64,000 nucleotides of DNA from contig CM038046.1 of NCBI GenBank assembly GCA_021397845.1, forward strand, positions 61,584,021 to 61,648,020, in the 5' to 3' direction. The stretch is from Areca catechu (Eukaryota; Streptophyta; Magnoliopsida; Arecales; Arecaceae). Both the position numbers and the translations under genes were made by a program. A model generated the notes under the pieces. That model did not search any database, had not been told where the DNA came from, and saw nothing but the letters and a program-made list of their open reading frames with translations. Shown piece by piece: positions 55,730 to 64,000 of the stretch; the first letter of the stretch is position 1, and every line of letters begins with the position of its first letter.

Positions 55730-56239
55730 ATTAACTCACGTAAAAGAATCCAAGAATTTCAGGAAGGAGACTCTATCATGGAAAGGCCAAACCTGAATGA
55801 TTATATGCCCATGGTGTAGGTCATTTTCAAAATAGTGAGAAAAATTTGGACCTAATATATGCTAGATTTACCATCCGACTTTGGTATCAGTTTCACTTTC
55901 AACAATTTAGATCTAGAAGGGTAAAGGAACCAACAATGATACCTAGTAAGCCTTTCAAGCCTGATTCTATCTTTGAGAGTGAGCCAACCCATGAGTGTCC
56001 ACCAGCCAAGTCATCAAAGCAGCAAGATAGGATTGAGCAAATCTTAGACAATAAGACTATCACTACCCGAAACAAGGACTATCAACGCTACTTGGTTCAT
56101 TGGCAAGGATGCCTTGATTCTGAAGACTCATGGATTACTTGAGAAGTCCTACAAAGTATCGACCAGACCTACTAGAGTATCACCGGAGTCAGATTGATTC
56201 TTACTCGATAAAATCGAGTTCTTTTCACCCTAGAAGAAT
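55730..56239 (+). pseudogene. E8 integrase C-terminus and chromodomain
   Basis: The GPY/F module is poorly preserved (55740-55900, several frames). From 55846 one frame is open, with a Pro-rich linker (PSKPFKPDSIFESEPTHECPP) and a good chromodomain: RIEQILDNKTITTRNKDYQRY, then LVHWQGCLDSEDSWIT. The tail DLLEYHRSQIDSYS follows in another frame. The 3' LTR begins at 56240. Confidence 0.83.
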
Positions 56240-56375
56240 TGATGGGGACATCCAAAAGAAAGAAGTTTTTGGACTAACTCACTTTTGTTTTGCAGTTAAA
56301 ATAGACAAATCTAATAAAGGGTTTGAGCCCATCTTTTCTTTAAGCAAATACTTGAGCCGATTCATGAGTCGACTA
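56240..56375 (+). repeat. E8 3' LTR, first 136 bp
   Basis: It matches the start of the 5' LTR (TGATGGGGACATC...GAGTCGACT) and stops where E9 begins. The last five bases, GACTA, are the left target duplication of E9. Confidence 0.9.
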
Positions 56376-58803
56376 TGTTGGGGATTCCGGTGCACCGCAG
56401 TGGAAGTGTAATTTCAAAATGATGAAATTTGCACCATAATCCCTTAGCCAAAATCTCCTTATTCAGGATTAAAATATATATTGAACATTTAAACATATAT
56501 TGTTAGAATTAGAGATTACAGTTAGAATTAGAGTACCAACCTATAATCTCTAATTCCAACAAAGTTGATGTTGAAGGGGCTGATTGAATTCATCAGGCAT
56601 CCAAGTGTCCGCCTTCTGATGGTGATCCACATAGAGCAATGATCAAGACAACTCTATCTACTTTTCAAAGGTTCCTTCTATTGAGTTCTTCTTCCTAGAA
56701 CTCAATTGCTTGGACTATGGCTTGAATTCCTCCACACAAAAGCTTGCATCCCTTTCCTTGACCCCTTCTCCTCCTTCCACTAAGACCTTGGCCCTTTAGA
56801 CACCCTTGTCTTGAAGAAAAGACCTTGTCCTAAGAGGACATAGGCTTGTCTTAAGTTGGAGGAGAAATTAAGACAATGATGTCTTAATGTAAGAAAGAAA
56901 GGAATAAATCAGAACTCCTTTCTTTCCTTTACCGACGGAGACTTTTACTTTTATTCTTGTTCAGTAGCAGAGTTTCGACAGAGGTTTACTCTATAAAGGA
57001 AACAATGCAAGAGCAAGAAAAAATAAAAGAGTCTTCAGGAGAGGAAGAAAGGAAAAAAAATCATCTCTGTTCTAACTTTCCCGACCCTTTAAATTGAAAT
57101 CAGATAGGCGCCTACACACCTCTCCGTAATCAATTTCTCACGCCCTTCTCAATTTCTCACGCCCCATCCTCCCATCTCACGGCCTTCCAGATTAAATCCC
57201 ACGGCTTTTCTTAAAGGAAAAACCGCGGTGTTTAAAAAGGAAAGGGGTCGCGACTTTTCATCTCCGAAGAGATGTTATTTCGCGCTCCCGGGAGGAAACA
57301 GCGACTTTTGTCTTTCTTAAAAGACTTCTAGCCATTGGATTCCCATCCAAAGGAAGGTATTTGAGGCGCTAATGAGTAAGCAAGGAGGCCGCCCCAAATA
57401 AAATCATCGGAGAAATATTTGGGGCGCGCCAAGAGTCCATGTGCCATGGACTCTTCCTAATGGCGCGCTAAGAGTCCATAAGCGCTTGGACTCTTGGCAT
57501 TTGGCATGGAAAAACAAATGGGGTGGGTGGGGAGGCTAGCCAAGCTACATGGCTAGCCAACAGGGTTAGCCATATTCCTATTTTCTCAATTAGGATCTAA
57601 TTAGGTCCAATTAGAATCCAATTTGAACCAATCCGGAACCCTAATTCGAATCTGATTCGAATAGAAGTTACGGTTTGCAACACCTGCTAGAGTGTTATCC
57701 TGCAAAGATGATTTAATTCCAAATTAAACTCTTGATCAATCCTCTTAAGTGTGTGACCCATTGGGTTCCACATCTAGCCAGCAGTGGGTTCGAATACAAG
57801 TTGACCTAATTTGATTAGAACTCTTTCTAATCGATTTAGGTCAAACCGGGCTTACCCGATTCGATCAATTAGGACTCTTCCTAACATGTGATCTTTGAAC
57901 TTGATCAACCCACAAGACAAGATTGACGTCTAGCAACGTGTCATGTCTACCCGGAAGATATGGAAATTCTGGTGAAATACCAAAATTACCCTTCAGTAGA
58001 GAGTTACCGTACAATTAAATCTTTCGATCAGCCTGCACCCAAAATATAACTATGGATATGGATATATGTCAAATCCAATATTATATTTATTTCTAGCTCA
58101 ATCTTATAATGATGATTCGATTATCTTGATATTAGAAACCATCTCTAATATCTTTACTTTGATCAAAGATTCCCTGAATCATCATGCGATTATTGACTAG
58201 CTAGATGCAATCTCCTCTTACTAAGAGTGATCGATTCCTTGTTGACCTACTCATTACCTTCATATCCAATTCACCATTCCCAGTATCAATCCTATGCATG
58301 GCTCAGTGTCATGATTAGGATTGAACTAAAGAATGGGTTCATGTACATAAGGTACTTATGGCAGTCTCAGGTCAAAAGATTACTTGTACCACTCCCACTA
58401 TGAGAACCTTCTATTGACATGTAGCTAAGACTCCATTAGATGTTCTCAAGTTGGATCATATCAGTGAACTCATTCTCCAATGAGCACCCACATCCCAGTA
58501 TTAGTGTCATACACAAGTGACTGTGAGAGCAGTCACCCTTTCCAGTATACCCGGGATGTGCTAGTCTTATCGGAAAAACCCTGATCCCCTACTCAGGGTT
58601 CCTTTGACTAGGAATACTTTAGATTAAGGTTTTAAGATTTTAGGTCTCACTGGTATGATCTCATCATAACCCTAATTTATGGGGTTCATCATATAATATA
58701 AACACAGCGTATGATAAAAAATAATGCCTTTATTTAGAAAATTATCAATTACAATGGTTTGGGAGATACAACATAGATTGGCTTGTAGGGCATATCCCTT
58801 TCA
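56376..58803 (-). repeat. E9 3' LTR
   Basis: It is 2428 bp, starting TGTTGGGGATTCCGG on plus and ending CCCTTTCA. It aligns with the E6 LTRs but has clear differences in the first 1.2 kb (an extra TTAGAATTAGAG unit near 56510, altered CGCG blocks near 57290), while 57780-58660 is nearly identical. It includes the twin hairpins near 57430-57500. Confidence 0.94.
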
Positions 58804-58817
58804 ATCTCCCACTTGCA

Positions 58818-61800
58818 CTAAAGCCAATCGCCTTTAAATCTTAATCCCATACATTCGAGGTGGCGATCAAAATCTCGCTGTGGTAAGCCTTAGTGAACGG
58901 GTCTGCTACATTGTTCTTTGTATCAACTCTATCTGTGTAGACATCTTGTCTCTCTACTATTTCTCGGACGAGATGGAAGCGTTTCAGAATGTGCTTGGAC
59001 TTATGATGAGCTCTTGGTTCCTTAGCTTGAGCAACAGCCCCAGTGTTGTCACAGTAAAGTGGCACTGGGTTTTCAATTTCAGGAACAACACCCAACTCTG
59101 TGATGAACTTCTTCATCTAGACTACTTCCTTGGCGGCTTCACTAACAGCTGTGTATTCTGCCTCTGTGGTTGAGTCAGCTACAGTCTACTGCTTGGTACT
59201 CTTCCAACTCACTGCTCCACCATTTAGGATAAAAACATATCCCGAAATGGATTTGCTATCATCAGGGTCTGATTGAAAACTAGAATCAGAATAAGCTTCT
59301 AGTTTAAGTTCAGAACCACCATAAACCATAAAAATATCCTTAGTCCTTCTTAGGTACTTAAGAATATTTTTAACTGCTTTCCAATGATCCTCTCCTGGAT
59401 CAGCCTGAAACCTACTGACAATGCCTAAAGCATATGCCACATCAGGCCTGGTACATAACATGGCATACATTATGGACCCTATTGCCGAAGCATAGGGTAT
59501 AGAATTCATTATATTTCTTTCTTCAGGTGTCTTAGGAGACATCCTTTTAGAAAGATGTATTCCTTGACTCATAGGAAGATAACCTCTTTTACTTCCTTCC
59601 ATGCTGAATCTTTTCAGCACTAAGTCAATGTACCTAGATTGGGATAAACCTAGCATCCTCTTAGATCTATCTCTATAGATCTTAATACCTAGTATATAGG
59701 ATGCTTCTCCCAAATCTTTCATGGAAAACTAGTTTGATAGCCAAACCTTGACTGATTACAACATTGGGATATCATTCCCAATGAGGAGTATGTCATCTAC
59801 ATACAGAACCAAGAAGACTATGGCACTCCCACTAGTCTTCTTATAAACATAGGGTTCATCCATATTTTTGATAAAACCAAACTTTTTAATAGTTTCATCA
59901 AAGCGGATGTTCCAACTCCTGGAAGCTTGCTTTAATCCATAAATGGATTTCTTTAGCTTGCATACTTGATTAGGTTTATTCTTTGAAATAAAACCTTCTG
60001 GCTATGACATGTAGACTTCTTCCTTAAGGAAACCATTGAGGAATGTAGTGTTTACATCCATCTGCCATATCTCATAATCGTGGTATGCTGCTATAGCAAG
60101 TAAAATCCGAATTGATTTCAGCATGGCAATAGGTGAAAATGTTTCATCATAATCAATTCCCTGTTTTTGTCTAAAACCTTTAGCCACTAATCTGGCTTTA
60201 TAGGTTTCAACTTGGCCATCAGCCCCAATCTTTTTCTTATAGACCCATTTACACCCAATAGGATTAACACCCTCTGGTGCATCAACCAAAGACCATACTT
60301 GGTTTACATACATAGAGTCTACTTCGGATTCCATGGCTTCTTGCCATTTATCTGAATCAGTACTCAAGATAGCTTCCGTATAGGTCAGAGGTTCATCATT
60401 TTGAATGACTTGGGCTTCATTATTTTCAATAATAAACCCATACCTCTCAGGTGACCGTGGCACTCTATCAGATCTACGAGGAGGAGTTTTGTGTTCTGGT
60501 TTTGTCCTAAATATATGTTCTAATGGTTAAGAATTGTCTATCTATATTTCTTGTACTTCTCCAAGTTCAATAGTTCTACCATTGCCCTTTTCTAAAATGA
60601 ACTCTTTTTCTAGAAAAGTGGCATGCCTGCTGACAAAAATCTTTTGTTCAGTAGGATGGTAGAATAGATATCCTCTACCTTCTTTAGGGTATCCTACAAA
60701 TAGATATTTATCCACTCTAGGTTCCAACTTATGTCCAAAATTTCTTTTAACATAAGCTGGACATCCCCATACCTTGAAATATTTAAGATATGGTTTCTTT
60801 CCACTCCAAATTTCATATGGAGTACTAACAACGGATTTAGAAGGTACCTTGTTCAGAATGTAAACAGCAGTTTCTAGGGCATGACCCCAGAAGGAAATGG
60901 ATAAATTTGTGAAGCACATCATGGATCGTACCATATCTAATAAGGTACGATTCCTCCTTTCAGCTATACCATTTAGTTGTGGTGTATAAGGAGGGGTCCA
61001 TTCAGAAAGGATTCCATTAACTTTAAGATAGTCTAAAAACTCCGTGGATAAGTATTCTCCTCCTCGATCAGAACGAAGAACTTTAATACTTTTCCCGGTT
61101 TGTTTTTCGACCATACTTTGATACTCCTTAAATTTATCAAAGGCTTCAGATTTGTGTTTCATAAGATACACATATCCGAACCTAGATAAATTATCTGTAA
61201 AAGTGATAAAATATGAGTATCCTCCTCTGGCCTGAGTTGTCATTGGACCACATACATTAGTATGTATAAGTCCTAATAACTCAGTTGACCTTTCCCCATG
61301 TCCACTAAATGGAGTTTTTGTCATGTTACCCATGAGACATGATTTGCAAGTTCCTAATGATTCATACTCATAAGGATCAAGGAATTTTTTCTTGTATAAC
61401 TTGCTAATCCTAGACTCATTAACATGACCAAGTCTATGATGCCAAAGTAAAGTATCATTAAAGTCTTTTCTTTTTCTTTTAGTATTTACATGAAAAATAC
61501 TATCATTGGAAGAAAGAGTTAAGAGCCCATTGCTAAATATGCCAGAACAAATAATTTTATTAGATAACATTATCGAGCAACCAGTGCTCGTTACATCCAT
61601 TACATATCCTTGTTTTAATAACAAAGGAATAGATATAATGTTTCTAATAATCTTTGGCATATAGTAACAATTTTCTAACTCCAAGATCTTCCCTGAAGGC
61701 AACTTCAGAATATATGTCCATATAGCTTCTGCTTGGATGATATCACCACCAGCACCGTAGAGATTGAAGTCGCCTTCCTTCAATACTTTAAGCTTGTGGA

Positions 61801-62728
61801 GGTCCTGCAAAGATTTGCATATATGGTAACCACAAGCGGTATCCAATACCCAAGTATTTGATATAGACGATTTTAATGTCAATATAGTATGTATCTCATA
61901 CATACCTTTTGGTGCATCTGCCGCACCAGGCTTCACAGTTGCAAGGTAAGCCTTGCAATTCCTTTTCCAATGTCCCACTTTGCCGGAAAAGAAACAGGTT
62001 GACTGTTTTGAGGCCTTCTTTCCTTTCTTGTTCTTATTGATGCCACCCTTAGGGTTTAGACTCCTACTAAAACCCTTTTTGCCCGATTTCTTCTTATTGG
62101 TCTTATCAACAAGAAGAAGTGGAGCCTTTTCTCTCTTAACGTGGCTCTCTGCTATTTTTAACATATTTAACAGCTCAGGCAAGGAAGTGTTCAGTTTGTT
62201 CATGTGATAATTCAAGACAAACTGAGAAAATGACTCCGGGAGTGATTGCAGGATTAAATCCTGATTCAGCTCCCCATCCATAATAAACCCTAATTGACCC
62301 AATCTGGTGATTAAGTCAATTACCTTCAGGAAATGATCCTGAACGGATGTACCCTCTGTCATTCTAGAACGGAATAACTGCTTAGATATTTCGTATCTAG
62401 CAGTTCTGCTTTGTTCTCCATAAAGCTCCTTTAAATTGAGCATTATGGATTGAGTATCCATGCTTTCATGCTGCCTCTGTAACTCATTGGTCATATAGGC
62501 CAGTATGATACACTTGACAGTGAGGGAGTCATTCTGCCACATTTTGTATGTGGCCATATCTTCCTATGTAGCATCATCCCCTAGTGGATTAAGGCTAGGG
62601 GTATCAAGAATATAAGAAAGTTTTTCTGAACTCAGTACAATCTTTAAGTTTCTCAACCAGTCCACATAGTTTGGACCAGTCAATTTGTTGGTATCTAAGA
62701 TGCTTCTCAGTGATAATGAAGATGCCAT
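58818..62728 (-). pseudogene. E9 gag-pol polyprotein (several lesions)
   Basis: The start ATG is at 62728, with the Trp codon intact that is a stop in E6. Lesions seen: CAG to TAG about 56 codons in (near 62560); zinc knuckle CFFS instead of CFFC; first integrase Asp changed (HTNVCGPM); CAG to TAG near 60540; a stop after EEVYMS (near 60000); stops in the RT segment near 59730-59760; a Trp to stop near 59117; and a frameshift near 58890 close to the C-terminus. YVDD and most RNase H motifs remain. The 62557-60542 frame is open for 671 codons from gag through integrase. Confidence 0.93.
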
Positions 62729-62906
62729 TTATCTACATTTAATAAAGAACAATACATAAGCAAACAACCATGAAATGACTTACATAATTAAATTAGGTCT
62801 TCAATTTAATTATGTCTCCCACTATTTTATCAAAAATCATAGCCCTCACTATAATAATCGAGAAGAACCCTGATCAGTTTTCTTAGTGAGATTGAGATCC
62901 TTATAA

Positions 62907-63226
62907 CTTATAAAAGATCTTGCAGATAACACAACAAATCTTTTATAAGCTCAAAGGTAGGAAACTCTTTCAATTATATCTCATATAATTCTCAAAAATA
63001 ACTTGGCCTCTAGAACATTATAAGTCTTGCAGAAAAAATAACAAACCATAATGTTCTAGTTAAGTCAAGATCCTTTCATTTCTATACAGTCAGTATTCAA
63101 ATATGATGCCCTTGCAGATAACACAACAAGGCATTATACTGAATATACTGTAAGCATATCTTTGCACTAGACCAATATTATGTCAATCACCCTATTAGGT
63201 CTTGCAGATAACACAACAAACCTAAT
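62907..63226 (-). other. Array of four hairpins (E9 leader)
   Basis: The counterpart of 30275-30592. Stems: a 12-bp CTTATAAAAGAT stem (62907-62918, 62938-62949); a 12-bp CTAGAACATTAT stem (63010-63021, 63048-63059; its loop is degraded to an A-rich run); TATGATGCC/GGCATTATA with outer CAGTATTCA/TGAATATACTG (63091-63150); ATTAGGT/ACCTAAT (63194-63200, 63220-63226). Sense loop: TTGTTGTGTTATCTGCAAG. Confidence 0.83.
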
Positions 63227-63321
63227 GTGGTTCATAACACAGTAATGATCCAGCATGAAGGAAGGCCAACATATAGCATTTTTTAACACTAAGCATTTAA
63301 GTCAAGATTTAAATATAATCA

Positions 63322-63465
63322 AATCGGCCAGGCAAGTGGAAGAGATGTGGGAGTCCCCCCGTTGCTTTCCTTGACACCAATAAAAATTGGCCAGGTCAGT
63401 CAACAGAACCAATTAAAAACCCCGATTCTCTTTACCTTCCTAGAACCACCTTTCTAGACACCGAA
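63322..63465 (-). other. TGGTGTCTA...CCTGGCC modules (E9)
   Basis: Two adjacent units match 30690-30833 of E6 with a few substitutions (for example CCTTGACACC for CCTAGACACC). Positions relative to PBS and array are the same. Confidence 0.62.
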
Positions 63466-63612
63466 TGATCAATTGTTCATCATAACTAGTGATGCTTATT
63501 AGTTAAATATACTATGACTTAATATAATTTTAAGAAGAGGGCTTTATAAAATTTTCCAGCACATTCTTATAGAAGATATCACACAGATAAAAATAAATAT
63601 GTGCTAAGTGTG

Positions 63613-63688
63613 TCATCATACTAGGACAACCATTTACCACATAATGGATCCACCATTATGCCAGGGCAACCTTATTTCAGTATGATGA
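63613..63688 (-). other. Nested leader hairpin (E9)
   Basis: TCATCATACT (63613-63622) and AGTATGATGA (63679-63688) enclose CATAATGG/CCATTATG, identical to E6. Confidence 0.68.
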
Positions 63689-63881
63689 CATCAAAACTAA
63701 TCATATCTCTATAATAATTAGGGTTTGAGTGGAAAAACCCAAACTAGTGGCATACACCAAAACATATTTGCAACAAAAATATGCTAAGTATTATCAGGAT
63801 TCAAGGATTTAAAAAACCCTAACATGCAACACTACATTAAAACCACATGAAAATTTTCATATGTTTTAACTGTAATAAGGG

Positions 63882-63895
63882 TGGCTCTGATACCA
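63882..63895 (-). other. E9 primer-binding site
   Basis: TGGTATCAGAGCCA in minus sense, one base from the LTR end at 63897. Confidence 0.92.
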
Positions 63896-63896
63896 C

Positions 63897-64000
63897 TGTT
63901 GGGGATTCCGGTGCACCGCAGCGGAAGTGTAATTTCAAAATGATGAAATTTGCACCATAATCCCTTAGCCAAAATCTCCTTATTCAGGATTAAAATATAT
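63897..64000 (-). repeat. E9 5' LTR, first 104 bp in window
   Basis: It begins TGTTGGGGATTCCGG and matches 56376 onward. The rest lies beyond the window. Confidence 0.93.

Larger units (their letters stand above)
51155..56375 (+). mobile_element. E8: non-autonomous gypsy element, 3' LTR cut by E9
   Basis: The 5' LTR is 51155-52542 and the 3' LTR starts at 56240, its first 136 bp matching 51155-51290. The internal region is about 3.7 kb: PBS, AT-rich leader, gag with the same internal deletion as E1, acidic linker, integrase relic, integrase C-terminus and chromodomain. There is no protease, RT or RNase H. The left flank is ATATA; the right TSD lies beyond E9, outside the window. Confidence 0.9.
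56376..64000 (-). mobile_element. E9: Ty1/copia element, relative of E6, right end off window
   Basis: The left LTR (3' in sense) is 56376-58803. The right LTR starts at 63897 and leaves the window. Coding, leader and PBS match E6 throughout. Indels and many substitutions in the LTR relative to E6 and about eight coding lesions make it older or longer inactive than E6. Confidence 0.94.

Overview
The window is a stretch of plant nuclear DNA built almost entirely from nested LTR retrotransposons. No host gene, tRNA, rRNA or CRISPR array could be supported. The evidence is paired long terminal repeats, primer-binding sites matching the 3' end of plant initiator tRNA-Met (TGGTATCAGAGCC and variants), target-site duplications, and gag/pol domains of Ty1/copia and Ty3/gypsy type. 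The element mix (Tork/Angela-like copia with 2.4-2.6 kb LTRs, a SIRE-like copia with an env-like reading frame, chromodomain gypsy elements) suggests a large, repeat-rich angiosperm genome. The species cannot be told. I label the elements E1-E9 and S.

Layout. E1 (1-17275, minus) is a gypsy element whose left LTR runs off the window. The copia element E2 (1285-12652, plus) sits inside its chromodomain, and E2 is itself interrupted in its leader by a solo gypsy LTR, S (5237-6926). A short orphan coiled-coil coding fragment follows (17276-17662). Next is a four-deep nest: gypsy E3 (left piece 17663-18334, right piece 41940-44999) holds gypsy E4 (18335-41939, TSD CCCTA), whose 5' LTR holds gypsy E5 (19071-36739), which just after its protease holds copia E6 (23747-33697, minus, TSD ACTTT). 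E3 ends inside a SIRE-like copia E7 (45000-51154, plus). E7's env-like region is cut by gypsy E8 (51155-56375, plus), whose 3' LTR is cut by copia E9 (56376 to beyond 64000, minus), a close relative of E6.

All coding regions are decayed, but E6 is young: its two 2422-bp LTRs differ at about 15 sites by eye, and its polyprotein has only one nonsense codon and one frameshift. The five gypsy elements share a striking gap. None has reverse transcriptase or RNase H. Gag (with protease in E5) is followed by an acidic linker, a small relic of the integrase core, the integrase C-terminus and a chromodomain. They look like mobile non-autonomous derivatives that would need enzymes supplied by other elements.

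The most unusual signal is in the untranslated leaders. The copia elements E2, E6 and E9 each carry four consecutive hairpins with a nearly constant 19-20 nt loop but different, mutually compensating stems. Two further leader modules, a TCATAGGAG/CTCCTATGA-closed fold and a TGGTGTCTA...CCTGGCCA domain, occur in both copia and gypsy elements, although these superfamilies are otherwise unrelated in sequence. Together they look like a shared structured RNA leader, perhaps for packaging, dimerisation or translation. That role is inference; the repeats and complementarity are visible directly.
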